This document shows, piece after piece, positions 9,397 through 18,270 of a stretch of 64,000 bases of DNA. A program made the translations under genes and the position numbers. How positions within the stretch are numbered: the stretch's first letter is position 1; every line of letters starts with the position of its first letter. Source of the DNA: Oceaniferula marina. Its GTDB lineage: Bacteria > Verrucomicrobiota > Verrucomicrobiia > Verrucomicrobiales > Akkermansiaceae. A model generated the notes under the pieces. That model was not told the origin of the DNA. It did not search any database and was given only the letters and a program-made list of their open reading frames with translations. Location: contig NZ_JACBAZ010000001.1 in the NCBI RefSeq assembly GCF_013391475.1, positions 764,377-828,376 on the forward strand. Direction: 5' to 3'.

Positions 9397-11115
9397 TCAC
9401 ATCTCACGCTCGAGAATCATCAACTCGAGAAACAGACGGTTGCGCTCTTCAAGGTTCGGAGCCAGATCCTGCTGGGCGTGCAAAATGTGTCGCCGAACGC
9501 CACTCAACAAATCCAAATATTCGACATAAAACCGCCGGATCCCTTCGCTGTAACGAGATTCCAAGGCCTGGGAAAATTCAACCCGGCCGTGCTCTAGGCG
9601 CTGTGCCAGCAAATGCTTGACCTTACGCCCCGAGAAGACGCCTTGAATCACAAAGCCGAGCATCGCCACCCCGCCAAGAGCCAAGAATCCATAGGGAAGA
9701 TAATACCGCTCCCCCAGTGATAGTGCTCCTGTGGCCCCGGCAAGCATCACACTCGAAAAACTTAGATACAACCAGTTTTTGAGGTGCTCCCTGCGTCTTT
9801 GAATAATCGGATGCAGATCTTTACGAATACGTAAATCCTGAATCGCCTTGCGACTGGCATCCGCCATACTTTGCTCAAAGCTTTCGCCAATCGAGAAAAA
9901 CCCATCCGCCTCATCGTCGAAATCGTCCAAAGCAATACCCAGTCGATTTTTCACACGCGGGCGAACCGTTGACCAATGCCGGTGACACTCCTCAATCACA
10001 CGCTCACCATCTTCGTTCGCCTGTTGTTGAGCTGCTGACTGCACCGTGCGGATCATCCAGCCCTCGATTACTTTCGAGGTATTTTCAGCGAACAATAAAC
10101 TCTTCATACTGGACCAAAAGCCGAGCTTGCGGCGAAGGTATTGCTGAAACTCATTGTTTTTACTGGCCAACACCCTGCGCATATCAGCGAAGTCGCCCAC
10201 AAACTCCTTGGCATGCCCCATCCGCTCCCGATCAGCTTCCCATTCCAGGTCTCTCAAAAAATGCTCATTCCCCTGTAGCTGCTCTGTCCTCTCTTCCACC
10301 GAGACTTCAATCCTGCGCAAGACCTCGGCCAAAGCCTGCCGAATCTCCACCAAAGACTGCTTCCTGGCTGGTGAATCCATCACCGCTTGCTGCAACCAGG
10401 AGAAAAAGGCATCAAAACCACTCTTTGCCCACATAGCCTCATCACGGCGCCCATCTTTCCGCGCTTGCCACGCTTGCCGGGCTGAGACCGGAAGAATCGG
10501 AGGGATGGTGGCTAGCCGCTGCCCGGCAAGATCCCTCACATGCCCGAGAATGATCTCTAGTTCATTCTCATCACACTCATCCTTGCGTTGCAGTAACAAC
10601 ACCGACTTCTGCAACACCGCATCCGGTTGCGATGAAAGCAAATCCCAAAACGCCCCCCCCCAAGGGTTGCCAATGGGCAGAACCCAAAACACATGATCAC
10701 AGGACGGTAGAAAACGCTGCACCACTTCCTGACATGGCTCATATCCAGGCCCCAGGCCAGGCGTGTCCATCACATTAAACCTGCTCAAATACTCCTCCGG
10801 CAGATAACATTCTTCCAGCGCATCAGTCACGCGATTCGTCCTCGGCCGGTCAGCATAGCGGAACCAACGAACCTTAGAGCCTCTCTGGGAATCCAAGGGG
10901 CACAAAGAGCGGCCAAACAGAGCATTCACCAAGGTGGATTTACCCGCCCCGGCTTCGCCACAAACAAGCCATAAAAAAGGGCTATCAAGCCCAACGGCCA
11001 CATCCCCTTCGCTCAGAGGCCGGTGATCGGTTCCAGTTTTTTCAGCCAATTCAATCACACGACCGGCCAAGTCCTCCAGACCTGACCGCGCTGAAAAATA
11101 CGCTTCCCCAAACAT
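9397..11115 (-). CDS. Dynamin-like/GTPase-domain membrane protein
   Basis: The product of about 572 residues carries an N-terminal P-loop GTPase domain: G1 motif GEAGAGKST near residues 53-61, G3 DTPGLG near 117-122, and a QRKDE segment that may replace the usual NKxD G4. The middle is long and helical with charged heptads. Two hydrophobic segments close together (about residues 455-510, WLYLSFSSVMLAGATGALSL and a second around GFLALGGVAMLGFVIQGVF) form a probable membrane hairpin, followed by another helical tail. This is the layout of bacterial dynamin-like or YcjX/EngB-distant membrane GTPases, which remodel or anchor to membranes. I chose the ATG at 11115; a TTG at 11128-11130 gives five more residues. 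It lies 47 bp after the deacetylase gene and may be co-transcribed with it. The specific function is unknown. Confidence 0.7.
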   Translation of the reverse strand: MFGEAYFSARSGLEDLAGRVIELAEKTGTDHRPLSEGDVAVGLDSPFLWLVCGEAGAGKSTLVNALFGRSLCPLDSQRGSKVRWFRYADRPRTNRVTDALEECYLPEEYLSRFNVMDTPGLGPGYEPCQEVVQRFLPSCDHVFWVLPIGNPWGGAFWDLLSSQPDAVLQKSVLLLQRKDECDENELEIILGHVRDLAGQRLATIPPILPVSARQAWQARKDGRRDEAMWAKSGFDAFFSWLQQAVMDSPARKQSLVEIRQALAEVLRRIEVSVEERTEQLQGNEHFLRDLEWEADRERMGHAKEFVGDFADMRRVLASKNNEFQQYLRRKLGFWSSMKSLLFAENTSKVIEGWMIRTVQSAAQQQANEDGERVIEECHRHWSTVRPRVKNRLGIALDDFDDEADGFFSIGESFEQSMADASRKAIQDLRIRKDLHPIIQRRREHLKNWLYLSFSSVMLAGATGALSLGERYYLPYGFLALGGVAMLGFVIQGVFSGRKVKHLLAQRLEHGRVEFSQALESRYSEGIRRFYVEYLDLLSGVRRHILHAQQDLAPNLEERNRLFLELMILEREM

Positions 11116-11162
11116 CCCGCTAAGCAGCAAATCAGCCTACACTCTTCTCTCGGAGCCAAGTC

Positions 11163-11981
11163 TTACCTGACAGCAGCTGCTGGCACCGTCGATGCGGGGG
11201 GATTCAGTGCCAACAATTGCGAAACCGTCACAAATTTAAAACCCTTGCGCAGTAAGCCATCCAAGGTGCTCGGCATCGCATCCACCGTTGATTTGTGCAG
11301 ATCATGCGCGAGAACAATGGAACCATTGCCAGTCCCACTCAGGATACGGGAGCGCACGACCGAAATTCCAGGACGCTTCCAATCCTCAGGATCCACGTCC
11401 CACAAAACCGTCGGATACCCATACTCTCGGTAAATCCAAGCCCGCTGACTTGAGCGCAACGCCCCGTAAGGAGGACGCATCGTTCGAGGTTGCACACCAC
11501 AGGCGGAAACAATCGCATCCCGTGTGCGGTCCAACTCACTTCGGACAGAAGCATCACTCAGCTTCGTCAAATTCGGGTGCGACCAAGTATGATTACCAAT
11601 TTCGTGTCCTTCGGCCACAATCCGCCGGGCAATGTGTGGATACTGGTTCACACTGCGGCCAATCACATAAAACGTCGCCTTAATGTTCCGCTCACGCAGC
11701 ATATCCAACAACCTTGGCGTATTCCGAGGATGAGGCCCGTCATCAAAAGTCATGGCAATATAGGGCTGAGACGTCCGAACTCGGGAATAACTGATCCCTG
11801 TAGCTCCTGATATATCACTGGACAGAGACATATCCGGATTGCGCATCGCCGGTCCATGCACTGACGGCGTCCTGTAGCCTTTGTTAGGTGAGGTCTTCAC
11901 CTCTGCCTTGTCCTTGGCTGAACACGCAACCAGCATGGTCATAGCCGCCATGGCGATAATAAAATAGGGATGTTTTTTCAT
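11163..11981 (-). CDS. Polysaccharide deacetylase (NodB domain) lipoprotein
   Basis: This is a carbohydrate esterase family 4 enzyme that removes acetyl groups from N-acetylated sugars such as peptidoglycan or exopolysaccharide. The NodB motifs are present: TFDDGPH (catalytic Asp and metal Asp), HTWSHP (metal His pair), RPPYGA, and a late LWDVDPEDW and VLAHDL. The ATG at 11981 starts MKKHPYFIIAMAAMTMLVACS, a lipoprotein signal with lipobox LVAC. The frame is open a further 33 codons upstream, but that extension is not signal-like. The 272-residue protein is probably anchored in the envelope. It precedes the GTPase gene on the same strand. Confidence 0.9.
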   Translation of the reverse strand: MKKHPYFIIAMAAMTMLVACSAKDKAEVKTSPNKGYRTPSVHGPAMRNPDMSLSSDISGATGISYSRVRTSQPYIAMTFDDGPHPRNTPRLLDMLRERNIKATFYVIGRSVNQYPHIARRIVAEGHEIGNHTWSHPNLTKLSDASVRSELDRTRDAIVSACGVQPRTMRPPYGALRSSQRAWIYREYGYPTVLWDVDPEDWKRPGISVVRSRILSGTGNGSIVLAHDLHKSTVDAMPSTLDGLLRKGFKFVTVSQLLALNPPASTVPAAAVR

Positions 11982-12098
11982 GATATTGAGTCTGAGGGAG
12001 TTTGAGTCGAAACCATCGGAAAGGCGGCATGCCATCTCATCCAGGACCCGAGGCGCTGCAGTAAACACCAAAACGATCAATCTGTGAAGCTGGTAATC

Positions 12099-12122
12099 CT
12101 TAATTTTTCTTAATTATTTCTC
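12099..12122. promoter_or_regulatory. AT-rich motif shared with the M15 peptidase upstream region
   Basis: CTTAATTTTTCTTAATTAT at 12099-12117 differs at one base from CTTAATTTTTTTTAATTAT at 9181-9199. Each lies upstream of a minus-strand envelope gene (the deacetylase here, the M15 peptidase there), 118-141 and 66-84 bp from the start codons. It may be an UP-element or regulator site. This is a pattern observation only. Confidence 0.3.
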
Positions 12123-12262
12123 ACCGCCGGAACCCAAGAGTAACACGGCAGGTGAAAAAAATCAATTTTCTGGCATTTTTCTTCATTTAACTATTGCAAA
12201 TCATCACGCACCACCATAAAGACTGCCCCCGTCAGCGGAAACCTCCACTGACACCCGTCAAG

Positions 12263-12334
12263 AGCCCTATAGTGTAATTGGTAACACACCGGATTTTGAT
12301 TCCGCATTTCCAGGTTCGAGTCCTGGTAGGGCTA
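12263..12334 (+). tRNA. tRNA-Gln (anticodon TTG)
   Basis: A 72-nt cloverleaf. The acceptor stem AGCCCTA (12263-12269) pairs with TAGGGCT (12327-12333), and the discriminator is A at 12334. The D-stem is GTG/CAC (12272-12274 with 12285-12287). The anticodon loop TTTTGAT has TTG at 12296-12298. The T-arm is CCAGG-TTCGAGT-CCTGG (12310-12326). The outermost anticodon-stem pair is a C-C mismatch (12289/12305). CCA is not encoded. A rho-independent terminator follows at 12397. Confidence 0.95.
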
Positions 12335-12396
12335 CTTCCCCTCCCCCTCTCTTACATTCAGATCTTGGCCAACTCTGGCCATCAACCACGCTTCCC

Positions 12397-12419
12397 ACCG
12401 CCGATCAGGCGGTTTTTTT
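12397..12419 (+). terminator. Rho-independent terminator after tRNA-Gln
   Basis: The stem ACCGCC-GATCA-GGCGGT is followed at once by seven T residues. It is placed to end the tRNA-Gln transcript about 60 bp after the gene. Confidence 0.8.
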
Positions 12420-12450
12420 GTGCCTTTTTTATCCCCACCATTCACCCACA

Positions 12451-12474
12451 GGAAAAGCCAGGATCATCCTGGCT
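12451..12474 (-). terminator. Probable terminator of the topoisomerase B gene
   Basis: AGCCAGGAT and ATCCTGGCT (12456-12464 and 12466-12474) form a 9-bp stem. Read on the minus strand it is followed by TTTTCC. It lies 27 bp after the stop codon of the minus-strand topoisomerase gene. Confidence 0.65.
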
Positions 12475-12500
12475 CCCCATAGGATCAATAGGACTTAGAA

Positions 12501-14342
12501 TCAGGCAGCATCCACGTCATCACGCAGATTCTTGATAATGAACTCCTGCCGCTTGGGTGTGTTTTTCCCCATGTAAAAGGCCAGCATCTCCTTGATGCCC
12601 TTGCCCTCTTCCATACGCACAGGATCAAGTCGCATGTCCGGACCAATCATAAACTTGAATTCGTCCGGTGATATTTCACCAAGCCCCTTGAATCGGGTAA
12701 TTTCGGCAGATTTCCCCAGCGCATCCAGCGCAGCCAAACGCTCATCTTCATCGTAACAGTAACGCGTTTCCTTTTTGTTCCGCACCCGGAACAGAGGCGT
12801 CTGTAAAATGTAAAGATGCCCGTCCCTGACCAATTCCGGGAAAAACTGTAAAAAGAAGGTCAGTAATAACAGGCGGATATGCATGCCGTCAACATCGGCA
12901 TCCGTCGCAATCACCACCCTGTTGTAACGCAAAGTTTCAAGCCCCTCCTCGATATCGAGCGCATGCTGGAGCAAATTAAATTCCTCGTTTTCGTAAACCA
13001 CGTTCCTTTTCATCGCAAAGGAATTCAGAGGTTTACCACGCAGTGAAAATACAGCCTGGGTTTCCACATCCCGACTCTTCGTAATGGAACCGCTCGCACT
13101 ATCGCCCTCGGTAATAAACACTGTGGATTCAGCGGCCCTCTTGTGCTTGCTGGAAAAATGCGCCCGACAGTCTCGTAGCTTTTTGTTGTGCACCTTCGCC
13201 TTGCGGGCTCGTTCCCTTGCAATCTTCTTCACCCCGGAAAGCTCTTTCCGCTCGCGCTCGGCGGCCAGGATCCGCTTCTGCAATGCTTCGGCTTCGGCCG
13301 GATTTTTATGCAGATGATTATCCAAATGTTCCTTGAGGAAATTCAGGATGAAGGTTCGCACCGTTTCCCCTTCCGGCGTCATCGTCAGACTACCCAACTT
13401 GGTTTTGGTCTGACTCTCAAACACAGGCTCCTCGACCCGCACCAACACCGCAGCCTCCAAGCCATTCCGAATATCGGACGGATGATACTGCTTTTTGTAA
13501 AAACCGCGGATGACCTGCACAATCGCTTCACGGAATGCCGCCAAGTGGGTCCCCCCCTGGGTCGTGTGCTGGCCGTTGACAAAACTATAATATTCTTCTC
13601 CCCCGTCTGCCGTATGTGTAAAGGCAATTTCGATATCCTTGCCACTCAGATGGATCGGTCCGTAAAGCGCCTCACCATCCATTTCCTCCTTGAGTAAGTC
13701 GAGCAAGCCATCCTTCGACTTGAACTTACGGCCGTTGAAAACAATCGACAGCCCCGGGTTCAGGTAGGAGTAGTAGCGGCACATTTTTTCCACGTAGCCG
13801 GTATGAAAGCGGGTTTTGGCAGGGAAAATCGAACGATCGACATCGAAGGCCAAGCGGGTTCCGTTCTCCCCCGCATCCTTCTTGGGCCGCTTCATCTCCT
13901 CGACCACCTCTCCTTTGCTAAACTCAATCGCCTTGGTCTGGCCGTCACGCCAGGCCTGAATTTCAAAAAAATCCGACAAGGCGTTCACCGCCTTGATCCC
14001 CACCCCGTTCAAGCCCACCGATTTCTTGAAGGCCTCACTGTCATACTTCGCTCCGGTATTAATCTTCGCAGCACAATCCATCAACTTCCCCAGGGGAATA
14101 CCACGACCAAAATCCCTGACTTCAACCCGACTCTCTTCGTCGATGTCCACTCGAAGCTCCCTACCATAGCCCATCACATACTCGTCAATCGAGTTGTCCA
14201 TCGCCTCCTTCAACAAAATATAAATCCCGTCGTCCGAGCTCGTCCCATTGCCAAGTTTACCAATATACATGCCCGGACGCATCCGGATATGCTCTTTCCA
14301 ATCGAGACTCTTGATATCTGCTTCGGTGTATTCTGCGGCCAT
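12501..14342 (-). CDS. parE: DNA topoisomerase IV subunit B / GyrB-like ATPase subunit
   Basis: This is the ATPase half of a type IIA topoisomerase, 613 residues long. The GHKL ATP-binding site is visible: RPGMYIG at 22-28, the E46-x2-D49-N50 motif, DFGRGIP at 77-83 and [10 protein letters not shown] at 110-119. The transducer QTKTKLG loop is at 311-317. The TOPRIM domain has TEGDSASG at 411-418 and DADVDG at 481-486. The absence of the GyrB-specific insert and the length favour ParE, the chromosome decatenase, over GyrB (about 800 residues or more), but the two cannot be fully separated without a tree. No A subunit is adjacent. The ATG at 14342 has no close rival. Confidence 0.85.
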   Translation of the reverse strand: MAAEYTEADIKSLDWKEHIRMRPGMYIGKLGNGTSSDDGIYILLKEAMDNSIDEYVMGYGRELRVDIDEESRVEVRDFGRGIPLGKLMDCAAKINTGAKYDSEAFKKSVGLNGVGIKAVNALSDFFEIQAWRDGQTKAIEFSKGEVVEEMKRPKKDAGENGTRLAFDVDRSIFPAKTRFHTGYVEKMCRYYSYLNPGLSIVFNGRKFKSKDGLLDLLKEEMDGEALYGPIHLSGKDIEIAFTHTADGGEEYYSFVNGQHTTQGGTHLAAFREAIVQVIRGFYKKQYHPSDIRNGLEAAVLVRVEEPVFESQTKTKLGSLTMTPEGETVRTFILNFLKEHLDNHLHKNPAEAEALQKRILAAERERKELSGVKKIARERARKAKVHNKKLRDCRAHFSSKHKRAAESTVFITEGDSASGSITKSRDVETQAVFSLRGKPLNSFAMKRNVVYENEEFNLLQHALDIEEGLETLRYNRVVIATDADVDGMHIRLLLLTFFLQFFPELVRDGHLYILQTPLFRVRNKKETRYCYDEDERLAALDALGKSAEITRFKGLGEISPDEFKFMIGPDMRLDPVRMEEGKGIKEMLAFYMGKNTPKRQEFIIKNLRDDVDAA

Positions 14343-14432
14343 AATGACTAGATATAGATCAGGGGTGTTTATAATTTCAAAGGGAGCCAGACCAGCAAAC
14401 CTCCAAAGAATTCGAGAAAAACCAGTCAGCCC

Positions 14433-14479
14433 ACCGCGGATCAGCCCAAAACCGACCGCGGATCATTAAGATGTCTTAA
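14433..14479. promoter_or_regulatory. Paired direct repeats and palindrome upstream of parE
   Basis: ACCGCGGATCA occurs at 14433-14443 and again at 14455-14465, 22 bp apart (about two helix turns). The second copy abuts the palindrome TTAAGA-TG-TCTTAA at 14466-14479. They lie 91-137 bp upstream of the parE start on the minus strand. The arrangement suggests a regulator-binding region, but the factor is unknown. Confidence 0.4.
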
Positions 14480-14533
14480 ATTTTGCCCGATGGCAACAGT
14501 GATTTTACAGAGTTAGACCGGAAAGCCCCGAAC

Positions 14534-16366
14534 TTACGGTCTCTCTGGTTTCAGAGCATCACCGGGAGTGGGCACCGATGCCCCTCCCTCGGCATCTTCA
14601 GCCTTTGATTTAAAATACAGACGCCGCAACTCATTCTGGGCATTTTTTATCGACAGAGGAGACGACGCCGCGCCATAGGACAGAGTTCGACCATTTTCTT
14701 TTATGATTACCTCAATTCTACGTCCTCCATTGGTTCCTTCGATTTCGATAACTCCCCCACCACATACAAGAAGAAGCATTTCCACCAAATCCTCTCTTTC
14801 CCCGTCACCTACATAGGGCAGCATACCAACGCAAACATCAACCGCAACAGCCTCCTCCTTAGCGCCCCAAGGTTTAAGACCTGAAAGCCCTTGGTGCTCG
14901 ACTAAAATTGACTCCATCAAAGAGCGTATTCTCATATTTCCATCATCCAACCTCACAGCCATCTGCTTGAACAATTCAGGAGCCGGATTATTCCGAATTG
15001 CCTGAATCGCAGCTTTCAGATGTTTAAGATCTGGATCATCAGACCGTTCATCAATCGCAATCAAATGGCGCAAGGGCTCGGGGAAGCTCAGTATCGCACT
15101 TTCCTTTTCACGTTTTTCCACATCCTTCATTGAGTGAATATAACGCTCCAACGCTAGCACCTCTTGTTGATGTTCATCGGCCCCACCCTTTGCATCTTCC
15201 AGCTTAGGATCTGGGTGCAAGACCAGACGCCGATCAATCTTTTGAACAGCCTTTAAGGTCTCAAGAATTTGCACTCTCGAGCTTCCGATGACATTGGATT
15301 TTGCCGCCGTCCCAAAATCACCACTGCATACCAACCACGACATCTCAGGATTCGTTGCCGCTTTCTGCTTCTCAGCCCACTTCAGCAATACCCGCTTCTC
15401 AGGCAGCCTCCCCGAGGAACCAAATAATTCAACAATTTCAGAAGCCTCAGGTGTAAAATACGGTTGACTCAATGACAAAAACTCCCGGTATGGCGCCAAA
15501 TGCTCACAGCTTGGATTGGTCACTTCCAACCATCGGGATTGATTCGAAAAAATCGATTTTAAAAAATAATAGCTTCGCCCTGGATCTCCGTCACCATACT
15601 CAGGGCGACTCTTACTAAAGTCATAGCCCTTGGCATTCCTCAAGATACGCCCCTGACCATCTCTCAGACGCAATACCGCACATGGGTAATAAAGACCTCC
15701 CAACTCGTCGCCAGCCTGATTTTCAGCCGATTTCGGTGCGTAATGGTGTAGATAATTTAACGCCTTATACACCCGATCCCCCCTCTCTAACGTAAGCCCC
15801 TGATACTCGGACAAATGAACGGCCCATGCTCCGTCACGGTAATCACCACGAAGTTTAAACATGCGAACACCCGACTTTTTTCGGTCAACAATCCACAGCT
15901 CTTTCTCCCGCCCCATATAATCGCCATTGCTATAGCTAAGATACAAACGCCAGGTCTCTGGCATCCATACGGGAAGTATCTGCGTGGATGATTCCTGATC
16001 TCGCCCCAAAAATTCCCAAGCCATTTGGAAAGCTGCGCGATCAACCTTCGCCCCACTCTTTTTCTGTTTGGCTAACTGCTGACCAGTGGACTTCCACCAG
16101 CGCTCCCAACGACGCTTACAGTGAAGCATATATGCTCGATGTTCCTTTTCATTCAAACATAACGACGACTGAGGGTATCCTAGTTTGATACACGTCAACT
16201 GATGTAACCGCTCAAAAATACGCTCGTTTCTGATCTCGGAAAGCGAGTCGATTAACTCGGGCAACTCATCCCATGATGCAAAATGACCATACGCCTCACT
16301 CTCCGTCCGATCAGCGTAGACGACGGTAGAAGCAAAGCAGATAAAAAGCAAAGACCACCTTCTCAT
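14534..16366 (-). CDS. Large exported protein of unknown function
   Basis: I do not recognise a family. With the ATG at 16366 the protein (about 610 residues) begins with a clear Sec signal, RRWSLLFICFASTVVYA, cleaved after VYA. The open frame runs 23 codons further upstream, but those residues would bury the signal. The mature chain is rich in Trp, Tyr and charged residues, has several scattered Cys residues (for example QLTCIKLGYPQSSLC), and includes a helical second half (about residues 400-520). It ends in a Pro-rich tail. The gene lies 191 bp upstream of parE on the same strand, and an unrelated GNAT gene follows on its other side. It is probably a periplasmic or outer-surface protein. 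Confidence 0.65.
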   Translation of the reverse strand: MRRWSLLFICFASTVVYADRTESEAYGHFASWDELPELIDSLSEIRNERIFERLHQLTCIKLGYPQSSLCLNEKEHRAYMLHCKRRWERWWKSTGQQLAKQKKSGAKVDRAAFQMAWEFLGRDQESSTQILPVWMPETWRLYLSYSNGDYMGREKELWIVDRKKSGVRMFKLRGDYRDGAWAVHLSEYQGLTLERGDRVYKALNYLHHYAPKSAENQAGDELGGLYYPCAVLRLRDGQGRILRNAKGYDFSKSRPEYGDGDPGRSYYFLKSIFSNQSRWLEVTNPSCEHLAPYREFLSLSQPYFTPEASEIVELFGSSGRLPEKRVLLKWAEKQKAATNPEMSWLVCSGDFGTAAKSNVIGSSRVQILETLKAVQKIDRRLVLHPDPKLEDAKGGADEHQQEVLALERYIHSMKDVEKREKESAILSFPEPLRHLIAIDERSDDPDLKHLKAAIQAIRNNPAPELFKQMAVRLDDGNMRIRSLMESILVEHQGLSGLKPWGAKEEAVAVDVCVGMLPYVGDGEREDLVEMLLLVCGGGVIEIEGTNGGRRIEVIIKENGRTLSYGAASSPLSIKNAQNELRRLYFKSKAEDAEGGASVPTPGDALKPERP

Positions 16367-16477
16367 CTTCGTCCTATACCTACACAGAAACATCCTCATC
16401 AATCCGAAGCATAACCACTTGGCCAAATGAATCAACCCCTACAAACCAATGACATCTACGATCGAGTCAAGGGCACC

Positions 16478-17035
16478 TCAATCATGAGTCGGTTCAAACC
16501 GACTTCGAAAACCAATCCTCTCGTGCCCTTTCGGAAAATTGGGGAACCGACAAAATTCCTGGTATCCCAATCGGGAGTAGAACCCTGCCGCTTGCCAACT
16601 CTGGGTCCAGAGCCAAATACCCTGCAAGCCCTGCAATCTGGCACATTCCTCTGCCGCGCACATCAACCGTCTTCCCAAACCAGAACCACGCAACTCCGAA
16701 CTCACCCAAAGCTCATCAACATACATCCAATCCCAACAGACATCAACCGAAAGAGCTGCCACCAACACCCCCTGGTCATCCCGGACCAACCACTTCTGTG
16801 ATTTTTTTGCATACTCTGGAGCTGCATGCTCCGAGTTGTGATCTCGAAAACCTTCAGCCACCACCGCTTGCTCAATCTCCGTAAAACCTCCATCGTGTGG
16901 GCTAATAACGACCATAGGCACGCAGATTAGATCTTCCTGCAAAAAAGAACCAGATAAAACATCCGCACCAAAAAAACGGGCGCTCATCGCATCATCAAAT
17001 GCGTGTCTCCCCAATACTCCGCATTCTCTATGCAT
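16478..17035 (-). CDS. GNAT family N-acetyltransferase
   Basis: The 185-residue product has the acetyl-CoA binding signature of GNAT enzymes. The beta-strand ending MYVDELWVSSELRGSGLGRRLM contains the R/Q-x2-G-x-G/A pyrophosphate loop (RGSGLG). It is followed by the helix CAAEECARLQG and a late WQAAGFYSRLGYQE, the usual GFY-LGF region. A strong ribosome binding site (AAAGGAG) sits 5 bases before the ATG at 17035 and supports this long start over later ATGs at 16987 and 16915. The substrate cannot be deduced. The N-terminal 40 residues have no clear match. Confidence 0.85.
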   Translation of the reverse strand: MHRECGVLGRHAFDDAMSARFFGADVLSGSFLQEDLICVPMVVISPHDGGFTEIEQAVVAEGFRDHNSEHAAPEYAKKSQKWLVRDDQGVLVAALSVDVCWDWMYVDELWVSSELRGSGLGRRLMCAAEECARLQGLQGIWLWTQSWQAAGFYSRLGYQEFCRFPNFPKGHERIGFRSRFEPTHD

Positions 17036-17310
17036 TCTCTCCTTTCCTCTCTAGCCCGCAGCTTAAATAGCTTAACATTCATCACCTCCGGAGACTTAGC
17101 TCCAAGCAGCGAATAAAAGAAACCGCACGTATGCAAACTCATTGAACGTTCTATTTTTCGTTAGAGCCATTACTTCCTGCGGCACAGAACAAGAGCATCA
17201 GTCTGAACATCTCGCGTATTGATCAAATCGAGATCCTTACCGTTGGCCAGGTTTGAAGCTGGACAAAAAAATGGCTCGACCTTGAACTTAGCAGACGAAA
17301 AACTGAATCA

Positions 17311-18213
17311 GTGATTGCCGAGCTCCTAAAACAAACACCACGCATTCTCGCCGAATGTGCCGTAGCCGAGCGCCTGCGCCGCCTACCAGACGTCGAACTC
17401 CACCCGACGCTCTTCAATACTCCGCTGATCTACGGTCCAGAGAACGCACGCGATGCCATGACGGCAATCTATCGGGAATACCTCGAGGTGGCAAGAAACG
17501 CAAACCTACCCCTCATCCTGACGGCGCCGACCTGGCGACTCGACGCGTCAAGGGTCGCCCAAGCCCAAGTTCCCCGAACCATCAATCGCGATGCGGTCAC
17601 CTACATTGAAAACATCCGATCCTCAGCGCCACCAACGCAAACTCCGGTAATCATCGGAGCTCTGGTCGGGCCACAAAACGATTGCTACCAACCCAGCCAG
17701 TCACCCGATGCTGCGGCTGCGGAGCGATTTCATACGCCTCAAATTCAAGAACTTGCATCGACCAGAATCGATCTACTGCTTGCCCAGACCCTGCCATCCA
17801 CCACAGAGGCACTGGGCATGGCAAGGGCTCTGTCAGAGAGCGGCAAGGATTACCTCCTCAGTTTTTGTATTGGAGCCGACGGCAACGTGCTCGATGGCAC
17901 GCCTCTACCGGTGGCCATGGCTTCCATCGATCAATCACTCAAATCGCCCCCAGTGGGCTATTTCGTCAACTGCACGCACCCTCGCTTCTTGTTGGATGCC
18001 TACCAGCCCGGCGAGCTTGACCGTCTGATCGGTATTCAGGCCAACGGATCCTCCAAAGACGTCACACAGCTCGACCATTCCAGCCAAACCCAAGCAGACC
18101 CGGTCAGCGACTGGGCCCAAGCCATGCTTGATCTTCACCGACTCCATCAAGTGCAGATCCTAGGAGGTTGCTGCGGCACCACAAGCGAGCACCTGATCTC
18201 ACTAGCCCAATAA
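17311..18213 (+). CDS. Homocysteine S-methyltransferase family protein
   Basis: These enzymes transfer a methyl group to homocysteine, with zinc bound by three cysteines. The C-terminal GGCCGTTSEH motif (Cys-Cys pair) is present near residue 286, and FVNCTHP near residue 223 supplies the third Cys. The N-terminal barrel strand is recognisable as RILAECAVAERL, where the family usually has LLDGGxATEL, so the first catalytic strand is altered. PTLFNTPLIY and LTAPTWRL are family-like. The start is a GTG at 17311 with no obvious ribosome binding site. With 300 residues the length is normal. The true methyl donor and acceptor are uncertain. Confidence 0.8.
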   Translation: MIAELLKQTPRILAECAVAERLRRLPDVELHPTLFNTPLIYGPENARDAMTAIYREYLEVARNANLPLILTAPTWRLDASRVAQAQVPRTINRDAVTYIENIRSSAPPTQTPVIIGALVGPQNDCYQPSQSPDAAAAERFHTPQIQELASTRIDLLLAQTLPSTTEALGMARALSESGKDYLLSFCIGADGNVLDGTPLPVAMASIDQSLKSPPVGYFVNCTHPRFLLDAYQPGELDRLIGIQANGSSKDVTQLDHSSQTQADPVSDWAQAMLDLHRLHQVQILGGCCGTTSEHLISLAQ

Positions 18214-18270
18214 GAAGATTGATAACGAGAGCGTCATCACCAATGCGCCCAAAACAAAGAAGAGGCCGTC

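Noticed and set aside
17144-17151. GAACGTTC as a LexA-type box before the homocysteine methyltransferase gene
   Set aside because: The dyad is only 8 bp without the 4-base gap of known LexA boxes and stands alone. Chance occurrence is likely.
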